Below, piece after piece: positions 26,945 to 36,561 of a stretch of 64,000 nt of DNA. Made by a program: the position numbers and the translations under genes. The number at the start of each line of letters is the position of its first letter. Within the stretch, counting starts at the first letter, position 1. Source of the DNA: CALKAL01 sp051846895 (GTDB lineage Bacteria > Bacillota > Bacilli > Bacillales > Alkalibacillaceae). A model generated the notes under the pieces. The model did no database searches, had not been told where the DNA came from, and was given only the letters and a program-made list of their open reading frames with translations. The stretch lies in the NCBI GenBank assembly GCA_051846895.1, contig JBPYCQ010000010.1, forward strand, positions 37,604 to 101,603, given 5' to 3'.

Positions 26945-27973
26945 TTAATTAATTTTGCTCTTCCACTCATTACGAATACGATCATAGTTATCGTTAACCC
27001 AGTCAATATCTAAGTCAACCGCATGATCACTAATAGCATTGACGTTAAGAGGTGTCTTAGATTCTACCTCAGGATTAATAGGAATATGATACCAGTTTGC
27101 TAATATCTGTTGAGCGTCCTTACTTAATAAGAACTCCATGAATTTCTTACCACCTTCAGGGTTTGGTCCACCTTCTACAAGTGAAGCTGGATTTACTAGA
27201 ATAGGTGTTTTCTCTGGTACAATAAAGTCAACTGTTTCACCTTTTGATTGATGCTCATAAGCCATAAAGTCAAAACCTACTGCTACATGAGCTTCACCCA
27301 TAGCAACAGCTTTCGTTGGACCTGATCCTGAATCCGGTATTGAGTTAGCTTGCGATGCAAGTTTTTGGAAGTATTCCCATCCTGCATCTTCGCCGTTTTG
27401 CATCATATAACTAAGTACCATTAAGGTAGCTGTGCCTGATGCAGCTGGGTTAGGAAATTGGATTTTCCCTTCCCATTTAGGGTCTAATAAATCTTCCCAC
27501 GTCTTTGGCGCTTCTTCTTCTGTTACAAGATCAGTATTATAAGCAAAACCTAGAACGAATAACTCAGTTCCTACATAATAACCATCTTGGTGCTTCATCT
27601 TGATACCGTTTTCAACTACTTCCCAATCTTCAGCACTTTCAGGAATAAATGGTGCGATAATACCTTTATCCACTGCAGATTCAAATGGTAGAATTCCACC
27701 TCCACCATACCAAACATCAGCTTGAGGATTTCCCTTTTCAGCCATCATTTGGTTAACTAAAACATTAGTACCCGCATAGTGCACATTTACTTTTTGACCA
27801 TGAATTTCCTCATACTTCTGTGCTAATTCTTTTGTCAAATCCGGAGTTTCGGGTGAATATAAAGTGATTTCACCGTCTGAACCTCCATCACCATCTGAAG
27901 AATCACCTGCACATGCCGCAAGCATTCCTACTAGAAAAACTAGAGATAATAAAAACAAGAGCTTCTTTTTCAT
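26945..27973 (-). CDS. ABC transporter substrate-binding lipoprotein (Fe3+/organophosphate type)
   Basis: A 342-aa extracellular binding protein with a lipoprotein signal (lipobox LAAC, Cys about 21), a Gly/Ser/Asp linker and a type II periplasmic-binding fold of the FbpA/AfuA group. AfuA of Actinobacillus binds sugar phosphates rather than iron. The iron-binding Tyr pair of FbpA is not evident here. It is the first gene of the operon and is preceded by a leader terminator like that of glpD. I infer a glycerol-phosphate-type ligand. Confidence 0.85.
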   Translation of the reverse strand: MKKKLLFLLSLVFLVGMLAACAGDSSDGDGGSDGEITLYSPETPDLTKELAQKYEEIHGQKVNVHYAGTNVLVNQMMAEKGNPQADVWYGGGGILPFESAVDKGIIAPFIPESAEDWEVVENGIKMKHQDGYYVGTELFVLGFAYNTDLVTEEEAPKTWEDLLDPKWEGKIQFPNPAASGTATLMVLSYMMQNGEDAGWEYFQKLASQANSIPDSGSGPTKAVAMGEAHVAVGFDFMAYEHQSKGETVDFIVPEKTPILVNPASLVEGGPNPEGGKKFMEFLLSKDAQQILANWYHIPINPEVESKTPLNVNAISDHAVDLDIDWVNDNYDRIRNEWKSKIN

Positions 27974-28015
27974 TAAGTGTTTTCCCCCTTAATTTCTTTG
28001 AATATCTTCTGTTCA

Positions 28016-28093
28016 ACAAAAAGAAGAGAATGAAAAATCGCCCCTCCAAAATTGTAAGGGTTTTCATTTCATTCTCTTCTCTTATCATCTCCG
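28016..28093 (-). promoter_or_regulatory. leader terminator of the ABC transporter operon, glpD-like
   Basis: On the minus strand AGAAGAGAATGAAA (28080-28067) pairs perfectly with TTTCATTCTCTTCT (28035-28022), followed by TTTTTGTTG. CGGAGATGATAAG (28093-28081) directly precedes the stem, matching CGGAGATATGG before the glpD stem. It lies about 45 bp before the start codon of the first gene, so read-through must be regulated. GlpP is the obvious candidate. Confidence 0.7.
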
Positions 28094-28524
28094 AGAGATA
28101 TTCAATTATTTATAATCACTTTACCAAATATTTTGACTCTTGTAAATAGTATATTAAATAAAAATAATCAGTTATTATACTTCCCTATATTTATATTTTC
28201 TTATAATTCGTTAACAGTAAATTTTCCTATCTGTAAATCTATGAATTATTATAATTTCAGGATATACCTTGACATAAAAACAAATCAGGAAATAACTGTT
28301 GATGACATTTCTTGGCGCTTCAGTTAGTCGAAATATCGAATTTATACAGTTTTAGTGTATTTTATCCTATTTTTTTGTTAAATTTTATCAAAAGACTTAC
28401 ATTTATTATCTATTAATGGTAAATTATATGTATGGACTACCATGGAAATGTAATACTATTTTACCAGACTATTAAACTATAAAAACTATAACGTTACACA
28501 TTAAAATCGAAGCGGGGGAACACA
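28094..28524. other. AT-rich intergenic region
   Basis: This gap between the divergent ABC-transporter and polysaccharide-control operons must hold both promoters. No ORF with a ribosome binding site and no strong repeat was seen. Confidence 0.4.
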
Positions 28525-29268
28525 ATGGAAGAAACAATCTCATTAAAAGAAATACTAGAGGTAATTAAAAAGAGAATTAAATTAATAATTTTAATTACTT
28601 TTTTAGCTGCTTTTGCTAGTGCTGTTTTTACAATTTATTTTATAACTCCTACATACCAATCTTCGTCTCAATTTATAGTGAGTCAGAAGGAATCTGTTAA
28701 TGAATACAATGTCAATGAGATTCGTACGAATGTAGAACTTATTAATACTTATAACGTTATTATAAAAAGTCCAGCAATATTAGATTATGTAATCCAAGAA
28801 TTGAATTTAAATTTATCAGTTAATCAACTTGCGAACATGATTAATGTGTCGAATGCATCAGGTTCACAAGTTGTTAATGTTACAGTCACCAACACAGATC
28901 CATATTTAGCTGCAAATATTGCAAATACGACTGTTGAAGTTTTTCAAAAACAGATACCGATATTAATGAATGTTGATAACGTTAATATTTTATCAACAGC
29001 AAACGTAGGACCAAATCCAGCGCCAGTAAGCCCTAACATAAAGTTAAATATAGCTATTGCGATAGTTCTAGGGGTAATGGTTAGTGTAGGTCTAGCTTTT
29101 CTCCTTGAATTTTTTGATAATTCGATTAAGAGCGAACAAGATATAGAGAATATTCTTGACTTACCCGTCATGGGGGTAATTTCCACCATAAGCTCATATT
29201 CAGCACCCTCTGTAAATAAGAAACGTGAACAAGTACTGGAAAGTAGAGGTGTCAAGGTTGGCTCGTAA
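28525..29268 (+). CDS. Wzz/YveK-family polysaccharide co-polymerase (tyrosine kinase modulator)
   Basis: A 247-aa membrane protein. TM1 is at about residues 19-39, an extracellular Wzz domain follows, and TM2 at about 174-194 is preceded by the Pro-rich PNPAPVSPNIKLN. A cytoplasmic tail would bind and activate the adjacent BY-kinase. Such proteins control chain length and export of capsule or exopolysaccharide. GGGGG precedes the ATG. The gene overlaps the kinase start. No glycosyltransferase or polymerase gene is present nearby, so the polymer is unknown. Confidence 0.88.
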   Translation: MEETISLKEILEVIKKRIKLIILITFLAAFASAVFTIYFITPTYQSSSQFIVSQKESVNEYNVNEIRTNVELINTYNVIIKSPAILDYVIQELNLNLSVNQLANMINVSNASGSQVVNVTVTNTDPYLAANIANTTVEVFQKQIPILMNVDNVNILSTANVGPNPAPVSPNIKLNIAIAIVLGVMVSVGLAFLLEFFDNSIKSEQDIENILDLPVMGVISTISSYSAPSVNKKREQVLESRGVKVGS

Positions 29269-29950
29269 AAAGAAAAATAACGCTAAAATTGGTAGAGCAC
29301 TTGTAACAAGAGATTTACCTAAATCTCCAATAACTGAACAATATCGAACATTAAGAACTAATTTACAATATTCAGCAATAGATAAAGAAATTAGAACAAT
29401 GATTGTAACATCAACTGGCCCTGAAGAGGGAAAAAGTATAACCGCTTCTAATCTAGCCGTTGTTTTTGCCCAACAAGGTAAAAAAGTGTTACTTATTGAT
29501 GCGGATATGCGCAAACCAACCGCACATTATACTTTTCGTGTAAATAATGTTTTAGGCCTAAGCAATTATTTAATTGGAGACTTTTCGTTTGAGCGACTAG
29601 TTCACGATGTCGGCATTGAGAATTTAAATATTATGACGTGTGGCCCAATACCACCAAATCCAGCGGAACTTCTAAGTTCTCAAGCTTTAATAAACATGAT
29701 TGACAAAGCAAAGCAAACTTATGACTTAATTATTTTTGACACACCACCAGTGCTTGCAGTAACTGACGCTCAAGTTTTAGCCAATAACGTTGATGGTGTT
29801 TTATTAGTAGTACGTAGTAAAAAAACTGAAAAAGACGCTGCGATAAAAGCAAAGGAATTGCTCCTTCAAGCAAAGGCTAACATCTTGGGTGTTGTATTAA
29901 ACGACCGCGAAACTGAGGATAAAGAATATTATTACTATTATGGTAACTAA
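29258..29950 (+). CDS. bacterial tyrosine kinase (CapB/YwqD/YveL family)
   Basis: A 230-aa BY-kinase with Walker A STGPEEGKSITA near residue 51, Walker A' VLLIDADMRKPT, Walker B LIIFDTPP and a C-terminal tyrosine cluster (EYYYYYGN) for autophosphorylation. It lacks its own TM segment and relies on the modulator encoded just upstream. The TTG at 29258 has AGAGGTG 6 nt upstream and overlaps that gene by 11 bp. Upstream GTG codons in the same frame are alternatives. Confidence 0.9.
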   Translation: MARKKKNNAKIGRALVTRDLPKSPITEQYRTLRTNLQYSAIDKEIRTMIVTSTGPEEGKSITASNLAVVFAQQGKKVLLIDADMRKPTAHYTFRVNNVLGLSNYLIGDFSFERLVHDVGIENLNIMTCGPIPPNPAELLSSQALINMIDKAKQTYDLIIFDTPPVLAVTDAQVLANNVDGVLLVVRSKKTEKDAAIKAKELLLQAKANILGVVLNDRETEDKEYYYYYGN

Positions 29951-30100
29951 GTGCCAAATTTCGATGGATTGTGATAAAAGTCTTATGATAATGTACTCAT
30001 AAGACTATTTATTTACGTTAATTTTTTTAAAATATTACAGTAATGGTATTAATTTAATAGGAATATAATTTAGGTAAAACTAACTTTTGGGGGAATTAAA

Positions 30101-30868
30101 GTGATTGATATTCATAGTCATATTTTGTACGGGTTAGATGATGGTCCAAAATCAATTCAAGAAAGTTTACAAATTGCTAGAGAAGCTGTCAATGAAGGCA
30201 TTAGGATTATTTATGCAACCCCTCACCATTTAGATGAACGATATGAAAATGACGCTCGTCTAATAAAAGACTCTGTAAAACGGTTTAATGATATTCTGGC
30301 TGCAAATGAAATTGACCTTGAAGTAAGAGCAGGCCAAGAAATTCGTATTCATGGTGAATTAGTAGAAACTTTAGAACAGAAAGAATGCCTAACATATGAC
30401 GACCTTAGTACATATGTATTAATAGAATTCCCATCAAATGAAGTTCCAAGATATACTAATTCACTTCTATTTGATTTGCAAGTTGCTGGTTATCAACCAA
30501 TCATTGCTCATCCTGAGCGAAATAGCGAACTCATTCAGAAACAGGGCAAGACTTATGAATTAGTAAAAAACGGATCTCTAATGCAGTTAACTGCAGCTAG
30601 CGTTGCCGGAAAATTTGGTAAGAAGATTCAAAAGTTTTGCTTTGATTTAATTGAAGCAAATTTAGCACATTTTATAGCATCAGATGCCCATAACTTGACC
30701 TCACGTAAATTTTGGCTTAACGAAGCTTATCAAGTGATTGAGACTCAATTCGGAATTGATACCGCATATTTCTTTAAAGAAAATGCTCAATACTTAGCCA
30801 ATAATGAATCCGTTATTGGAAATCCACCAGAAAGAATCAAACAAAAGAAGATATTTGGGTTGTTCTAA
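30101..30868 (+). CDS. tyrosine-protein phosphatase, PHP family (CpsB/YwqE)
   Basis: A 255-aa metal-dependent phosphatase of the PHP fold that reverses BY-kinase phosphorylation. Metal-ligand motifs are MIDIHSHILYGLDDG (His4, His6), ATPHH near residue 42, AGQEIRIHGE, IAHPERN and ASDAHN. The GTG start follows GGGGG at good distance. It lies 150 bp after the kinase gene and completes the modulator-kinase-phosphatase trio. A terminator follows. Confidence 0.92.
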   Translation: MIDIHSHILYGLDDGPKSIQESLQIAREAVNEGIRIIYATPHHLDERYENDARLIKDSVKRFNDILAANEIDLEVRAGQEIRIHGELVETLEQKECLTYDDLSTYVLIEFPSNEVPRYTNSLLFDLQVAGYQPIIAHPERNSELIQKQGKTYELVKNGSLMQLTAASVAGKFGKKIQKFCFDLIEANLAHFIASDAHNLTSRKFWLNEAYQVIETQFGIDTAYFFKENAQYLANNESVIGNPPERIKQKKIFGLF

Positions 30869-30872
30869 TATG

Positions 30873-30906
30873 ATCTCCTCATCATTTGATGGGGAGATTG
30901 TTTTTT
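30873..30906 (+). terminator. terminator of the kinase/phosphatase operon
   Basis: ATCTCCTCATC pairs with GATGGGGAGAT (one wobble) around ATTT, followed by TGTTTTTTG, 4 bp after the phosphatase stop codon. Confidence 0.8.
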
Positions 30907-30983
30907 GTGCATGTCAATCATTTAATCATTAATAATAGGTATGCAAATTATTAGACTCTAGATTCCTCCTAATTTAAAGTATA

Positions 30984-31012
30984 AACCCCCGAAGCTAAAC
31001 AGTTCGGGGGTT
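30984..31012 (-). terminator. terminator of the SLH protein gene
   Basis: AACCCCCGAA (30984-30993) pairs with TTCGGGGGTT (31003-31012). It lies 10 bp beyond the stop of the minus-strand SLH gene. Confidence 0.8.
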
Positions 31013-31021
31013 AATTTGTTA

Positions 31022-33070
31022 TTAGTTAATAAACTCAACAAACTTCAGATACTGGTGTAACACTTTAACCATTTCTGCTCGAGTTGCGTTTTGATATGGC
31101 TGGAACTTCCCTCCAGTATATCCTTCCATAATATCCGCTTGCATTAGCTTTTCAACGTCACCGCGTGCCCATTTAGCAATCTGATTTAAATCTGTATACG
31201 ACTCAACCGAATCATTATCTAATTTCGTTTCGTCAAATCCGACAAACTCCATTGCTCGTCCAATAATTGCCGCTACTTCAACACGAGTTATGTTCTCATC
31301 CGGACGATACGTACCATCTGCATGACCTGAGATAATTTTAGCATCATAAAGTGCTTGTAGATCATCCGCATACCACTTGTCAGCTGAAACGTCTTTAAAC
31401 GCTCCTTGGTAACCATCTTCAGGTGTTAGTGCTAGAGAACGAGCCACTAAAGCAGCAAACTCATTACGCTTAATTTTTGCAAAAGCGTCAAAGCTTCCAT
31501 CAGCTTTACCTTGAACAATCATCTTATTACCTAGCTTTTGAACTTGATCTTCATTCCACAGCCCAGCAATATCAGTAAACTCTACTTCATTCTTAATGAC
31601 AGTATATTTCGAGTTCCCACGTCGCTTCATGTCAACTTTGTAACCTGTTGAGCTAGTACCAGAGAATACAGAAGGCACAAATGATAGATTCCCTTCATCA
31701 TCAACTAGAACTCCAGTTGTAACAAATGGGTCTACCTTATTAGCTAGATTAATAGAACGAGAGACATAAGAATTAAATCTCGTGATTGCTTTCGTCTTAC
31801 CATCAGCCGTTCGAGCAGTCACAGTAAACTCCACAACTGGCCCAACTAACTGGTCCGCACGGTCTGCCAAAATTTCTGCAGCTTCCTCTTCCGTATATTC
31901 AACTATATCGATCTCGTAATCTACATTTTTGTCAGTTAAATCAGCTAAAGGAAGCTCATAAGTAGCTTGATCACTAACAATTTCAACAACCGCTGATTTG
32001 TTTTTACCCTTTACAGCATTAACTGCAGCTTTCGGTAAAATAACCTTCGCTCCAGCTTCACCAGATTTACGTTTAACTTCAATTTTTACACGTGACACTT
32101 TATCCGTAACGGCATCTGCAATTTTATCTGCATCTACTGTAACTTTTGTAACTTTCTTACCATCATTACGTGTTTCACTTTCAACAGTCAAGGCATCATC
32201 ACCAACGACAACTTCACCATCTTGATCCGTGTCAGCATCATCTTTATCGTCAGTAGGTGGAGTAGCACCTCCTCCGCCACCAGAGCCACCGCCTGGAGAT
32301 CCGCCACCTCCAGTGTCATCACCTGGTTCTTCAACTTTAGGTAATGTTGCAATAGACGCTTTTATAAGGGCAGCTTGAGCATCTAGTAAAGATTCCTTTT
32401 CTGTATCAGTAATCTCATCACTGATTCCAGTTAGTCTGGATATAATGTTCTCAAATTCAATTTTACCTTCTAAGATTACATAAACCTTATGACCCTTCAA
32501 ACCTTTAAGAACATCATCATATGCTCTGTCCAAAAAGTTATCTAATTGCGTGTAATAGTTATCTTTTTGTTGTAATTTTAGTATACCTTCAACTTCTTTT
32601 CTATTTAGGGTTACATAATTCATCACTTCTATTTGTAAATCTTCTAAGAATAAGATAAAATCGTTGAATGTCAGTTCTTCACCAATATGCGTTTTTAAAT
32701 TACTATCATAGACATCTTTAAAATCAAATACAGCCCTAGCTAAATCCACAATAGAATCTTGGTAAAGTATACTACTGATTCCCTTAATAACTTCTGCCTT
32801 CTCATCCTTAGTTAATCCTTCAATCTCTACATACCCAGTCAAATCATCAAAACTTCCGTGTGTTAATAATGCTTGTCGTGCCTTTCTAATTGCATCTTTA
32901 CCTTCGCTATCTAGATTTTGATAGACACTAATTACCTGATCAATTAACAAATCCTCAAGACTTTTTCCATCTTTTGCAGAAACCATCGTTGCAGAAGTTG
33001 CAAGCATTGGCGTTGCTGCCATTGCTGTTGCGACTGTTGCTTTAATTAGCCGCCCATTTCTTAACTTCAT
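31022..33070 (-). CDS. S-layer homology (SLH) domain surface protein
   Basis: A 682-aa secreted protein. It has a signal peptide (cleavage probably after TMVSA, about residue 34), a helical N-terminal region to about residue 245, a flexible linker of Gly/Ser/Pro then Asp (about 250-290), a beta-rich middle domain, and three SLH repeats at about residues 510-680 (marks RNEFAALVARSLAL, ADGTYRPDENITRVE, QNATRAEMVKVLHQYL). SLH domains bind pyruvylated secondary cell-wall polymer. The ATG at 33070 has GAGAGGTGG 8 nt upstream. A long intergenic promoter region suggests strong expression, so this could be an S-layer or other abundant cell-surface protein. Confidence 0.88.
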   Translation of the reverse strand: MKLRNGRLIKATVATAMAATPMLATSATMVSAKDGKSLEDLLIDQVISVYQNLDSEGKDAIRKARQALLTHGSFDDLTGYVEIEGLTKDEKAEVIKGISSILYQDSIVDLARAVFDFKDVYDSNLKTHIGEELTFNDFILFLEDLQIEVMNYVTLNRKEVEGILKLQQKDNYYTQLDNFLDRAYDDVLKGLKGHKVYVILEGKIEFENIISRLTGISDEITDTEKESLLDAQAALIKASIATLPKVEEPGDDTGGGGSPGGGSGGGGGATPPTDDKDDADTDQDGEVVVGDDALTVESETRNDGKKVTKVTVDADKIADAVTDKVSRVKIEVKRKSGEAGAKVILPKAAVNAVKGKNKSAVVEIVSDQATYELPLADLTDKNVDYEIDIVEYTEEEAAEILADRADQLVGPVVEFTVTARTADGKTKAITRFNSYVSRSINLANKVDPFVTTGVLVDDEGNLSFVPSVFSGTSSTGYKVDMKRRGNSKYTVIKNEVEFTDIAGLWNEDQVQKLGNKMIVQGKADGSFDAFAKIKRNEFAALVARSLALTPEDGYQGAFKDVSADKWYADDLQALYDAKIISGHADGTYRPDENITRVEVAAIIGRAMEFVGFDETKLDNDSVESYTDLNQIAKWARGDVEKLMQADIMEGYTGGKFQPYQNATRAEMVKVLHQYLKFVEFIN

Positions 33071-33256
33071 TTCTAAAACCACCTCTCAAAGAAATATTAG
33101 GTCTACAGAACTATAAGACTATTATATTACCTATTGGTAAAATATTCAATGTAATATTTACATTATAATTACATATTTTTATTTTAATTTACAAATGATA
33201 TACTTATTATGAAAATGTGGAATAATATTCTTCTAAACTTTAAAGGAGTAAAAACT

Positions 33257-33970
33257 ATGTGGAAAAAGATTTTGCTATTCTTTGTAGGTGTGATTCTAGT
33301 ATCGGTTTCAACCATTTTTTACTTTTTCTTCATAAAAGAGTACGATACTGCCGATGAAAATGTAGATGAGATTGTATCAAGTGATTTTGATATCATTCTC
33401 CCAAATGATTTAGTAGAAAAAGAATATAATCAAGAGAAATTAGATGACACAGAATCTATTAAAAGTGAAACATCCGAGGAAACTGATGGAGAAGAAACAA
33501 CACAGACGATTTCAAACGATTTCTTTAATAAAGATGAAGAAGAACAAATTAACAAAACTGAACAAAACAATAGCGCAACAAAACAAAGCCATAATGACAT
33601 CAAAGAAAAAGACACACCATCTTCTGAAAAAATACTAGCAAAATATGAACCTTCTTTTAGATCCTTACAAGAACAGGCGGAATCAAGATTACTTAAATTA
33701 GCTCAATATGCATTAGATGAATACAAAAGTAAAAAGAAAAATGGTGAACGCGTTTCTTACTCATACTTCTTCCAGAAATATAAAGCTGCTGCAAATCAGC
33801 TAGAATCAAGGACTGACGAAACTTTTTATTATATTTATGATCAGATGGTAAATGAATTAAACGAATACGGTTATTCAGAATCTATCGCAGAAAAAGTTTT
33901 AAAAGAATATAAATCGATTAAAAAAGACCGTGAAAGTAAACTTATCAGCCAAGCCCTAAAAATGTTCTAA
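33257..33970 (+). CDS. membrane-anchored hypothetical protein
   Basis: A 237-aa protein with a single N-terminal membrane anchor (MWKKILLFFVGVILVSVSTI), a long acidic, low-complexity Glu/Asp/Thr/Asn linker (about residues 30-120) and a charged, helical C-terminal domain of about 110 residues. AAAGGAG lies 8 nt before the ATG at 33257, so the in-frame ATG at 33209 is not used. It is monocistronic between two SLH-protein genes, so an envelope role is plausible. I do not recognise the C-terminal domain. Confidence 0.7.
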   Translation: MWKKILLFFVGVILVSVSTIFYFFFIKEYDTADENVDEIVSSDFDIILPNDLVEKEYNQEKLDDTESIKSETSEETDGEETTQTISNDFFNKDEEEQINKTEQNNSATKQSHNDIKEKDTPSSEKILAKYEPSFRSLQEQAESRLLKLAQYALDEYKSKKKNGERVSYSYFFQKYKAAANQLESRTDETFYYIYDQMVNELNEYGYSESIAEKVLKEYKSIKKDRESKLISQALKMF

Positions 33971-34000
33971 AAAAGCCAGTCATGAAGCGACTGGCTTTTT
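33970..34000 (+). terminator. terminator
   Basis: AAAAAGCCAGTC pairs exactly with GACTGGCTTTTT around ATGAAGC, starting at the stop codon of the preceding gene. Confidence 0.9.
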
Positions 34001-34096
34001 CTATTAGTATTAATTTTTAATAAGCTAAACGACACGCACTTCTATCCTTTGGTCCAATTGCATAACTCAAATTGAAACCTTTTTCAAAAAAAACAT

Positions 34097-36376
34097 TTAT
34101 TTCTCAGCTAAAATCCTCGCCAACAACACCGCAATATGATCACGTCTTATCGGCTCATCTGGTCGATAAGTTCCATCTAAATACCCCATCACAACATTGT
34201 TCGCAGCCAATACATGCACCGCTTCATACAGCTCAGTTCCATTCTCAATATCCGAAAATTCTAGCTCACCCATACCAGAATAATCAAAAGCCCGAGACAG
34301 TAATAGTGCCATCTCACCACGTGTTAACTTACCTCTACCATCAGAACCTAAACCTTGTAACCAACCAAGTTTTTTCGCGGTAACTAAATGGTCGTACCCG
34401 TACTCACCTGGTCTAATACCTAAGATACTCTCTTTATACTGATGTTGAACCGGTTTCACACCCGATGTACTCATAATAATTTGTACCGCCTGAGTCCGCG
34501 TCACATTGTCAAAAGGACGATATTTACCATCACGAAAACCTCTAATAATCCCCTCTTCACTTAAACGCAACACTTCACTTTTATTTGAATTCACATCAGG
34601 ATAAAACGGTAAGACCTCTCTAATAACCCTTTCACTCTCATCACCATTTCGATTAACAAGCTTAACAGAAAGCCTATCTCCAATTTTAAAACCTTTAAAA
34701 CCGCTAACAGTAAACGTACCATCATCTGCTACCGTCCCCCTAGCAACTTGTCGCCCACCAGCTTCAATTAACACATCAGCACCAGGCGTCCCCTTCCCTC
34801 TTAATTCCTTACTCGTCACATAAACATAACTCACATCATTTAACACAAGTGGCTCACGGATATTCCCACTCACCTGAATAACATAAGACTGAGCAGACCA
34901 ACGATTATAAATCTCACTCACCTTCACAAAATACTCACCCTTATCCAAGTTCAGCGACAACACCTCACCAACAGACGTCACCCTCTTAACAAGCTCATTC
35001 CCCTTATAAATCTCAACCTCTATCGTTAAATCATCAAATTGATAATCAAAGAAAAAATCTATCTCACCTGCGTTATGAAGCTTAAACTTAAACCAATCCA
35101 CATCACTCGGAAGATCCATTTTTTCTTCCAAAACCTCATTTAGACGAAGAACCTCCGCCTTCTGCTTCTCATCAGGCGTATCATTTACTAGATTCATAGA
35201 CTTGAGCTTTAATGACTCAGTAAAGTGTACGACACCATAACCCATCTCTTTACTCCACTCACCACTAGAATAAGGAGATAAAGTGGCACCACGCTCTATG
35301 GCCCACTGAATCATATTTGCATTCCACTCTTCATTTTCCGACTTAATCAAAGCAGCTAAACTACTGACAATTGGTGCGGCATACGACGTTCCTTCGCCAA
35401 TAGCATATCCCGACTTTGTTTCTAAACTAACAATATCAACTCCAGGTGCCATAACATTTAACTCCGGGCCATAATTTGAAAGTTTTGCTTTCAATAACAG
35501 AGGATTCTTCGTCTGATAAGTCACTTTATCCATCGCTCCAACAGCGATAACCTCAGGATATTTAGCTGGATAGGCTATTTCTTCTTTTCCGCGATTTCCA
35601 GCCGCTGCAATTAAGACAATATCATTTTTCTTTGCTTCTTGAATCGCACGATATTCAATAGAACTTCGTTTATAACCAGCGAAGCTCATGTTAATAATAT
35701 CTGCTCCCTGTTCAATCGCATAGTAAATACCTTCAGCAATATGGTTTGACTGAATTTGTCCGGCTTGATCACCCACTTTAACCGGCAAAATTTTAACATT
35801 TGGAGCTAAACCACCAATTCCTTGTCCATTAATATTAGCAGCAATAACACCAGCGACAAAGGTTCCATGCCCATGATCATCCTCAGGTGTATCGTCATCA
35901 TTCACAACATCATAGCCTGGGAGTAGCTTCCCTTTTAACTCAAGATGTTTTGCTGATACACCCGTATCTAAGACAGCAACAACAATTTCTTTATCACTTG
36001 TAACCAAATCTATTGAATTTAAATAATCTATTGTTTTTAAATACCATTGTTTATAATATAAAGGTTCCTGACTTATGCCTGTTATACAACGATTATATAC
36101 TTCCTCAGCAAAAACGATATTTGGATGACTTTTTAAGATATTTAGCGCATCATCCACACTCATATATTTTGGAATTTCATATGTATAAAAATAATTGTTT
36201 TTACTTACTAATTTAAACTCATTATTTATTGTAGAATGACCACCCTCTACAAATTGAACGACAACTTCATTAGGACTCTCACTAGAACAATCCACTTCAG
36301 CAAAAACAACGACACTACTAAAGATAGAAAAAAGAAAGCTCAATGAAATGATGAAATATAATATTTTTTTCTGCAT
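34097..36376 (-). CDS. cell-wall-bound subtilisin-like serine protease with SLH repeats
   Basis: A 759-aa S8 peptidase. It has a signal peptide (to about residue 26), an inhibitor-like propeptide, catalytic Asp in VAVLDTGVS (about residue 144), His in DDHGHGTFVAG and Ser in GEGTSYAAPIVSS, a beta-sandwich middle region and three C-terminal SLH-type repeats (GFRDGKYRPFDNVTR, GSDGRGKLTRGEM, GYLDGTYRPDEPIRR). It should be attached to the cell wall polymer and cut extracellular proteins, perhaps feeding the peptide transporter at 2.6-10 kb. The ribosome binding site is weak (GTGGGG). Confidence 0.9.
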   Translation of the reverse strand: MQKKILYFIISLSFLFSIFSSVVVFAEVDCSSESPNEVVVQFVEGGHSTINNEFKLVSKNNYFYTYEIPKYMSVDDALNILKSHPNIVFAEEVYNRCITGISQEPLYYKQWYLKTIDYLNSIDLVTSDKEIVVAVLDTGVSAKHLELKGKLLPGYDVVNDDDTPEDDHGHGTFVAGVIAANINGQGIGGLAPNVKILPVKVGDQAGQIQSNHIAEGIYYAIEQGADIINMSFAGYKRSSIEYRAIQEAKKNDIVLIAAAGNRGKEEIAYPAKYPEVIAVGAMDKVTYQTKNPLLLKAKLSNYGPELNVMAPGVDIVSLETKSGYAIGEGTSYAAPIVSSLAALIKSENEEWNANMIQWAIERGATLSPYSSGEWSKEMGYGVVHFTESLKLKSMNLVNDTPDEKQKAEVLRLNEVLEEKMDLPSDVDWFKFKLHNAGEIDFFFDYQFDDLTIEVEIYKGNELVKRVTSVGEVLSLNLDKGEYFVKVSEIYNRWSAQSYVIQVSGNIREPLVLNDVSYVYVTSKELRGKGTPGADVLIEAGGRQVARGTVADDGTFTVSGFKGFKIGDRLSVKLVNRNGDESERVIREVLPFYPDVNSNKSEVLRLSEEGIIRGFRDGKYRPFDNVTRTQAVQIIMSTSGVKPVQHQYKESILGIRPGEYGYDHLVTAKKLGWLQGLGSDGRGKLTRGEMALLLSRAFDYSGMGELEFSDIENGTELYEAVHVLAANNVVMGYLDGTYRPDEPIRRDHIAVLLARILAEK

Positions 36377-36448
36377 CTCGTAACCCCACTTTTAGTTTTC
36401 TATTTATAATAATATTATAATAGACTCATCGAAAATAAGGTAGATATT

Positions 36449-36478
36449 AAAAAAGCTATGGAGAAATTCCATAGCTTT
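36449..36478 (-). terminator. terminator of pgi
   Basis: On the minus strand AAAGCTATGGA pairs exactly with TCCATAGCTTT and is followed by TTTTTT. It lies about 85 bp beyond the pgi stop codon. Confidence 0.85.
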
Positions 36479-36561
36479 CAGTAGACAATATATTTTATAT
36501 CAATAATACTTTTTACTTTATTAGAAACCCTTCTCGACCCGTAATAATTGCATTCGTTGAA

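Noticed and set aside
24105..27973. Ferric iron transporter
   Set aside because: The domain architecture fits, but the glpD-like leader, the HAD phosphatase and neighbouring glpP/glpD argue for an organophosphate. No Fur-box-like site was noticed. Iron is not formally excluded.
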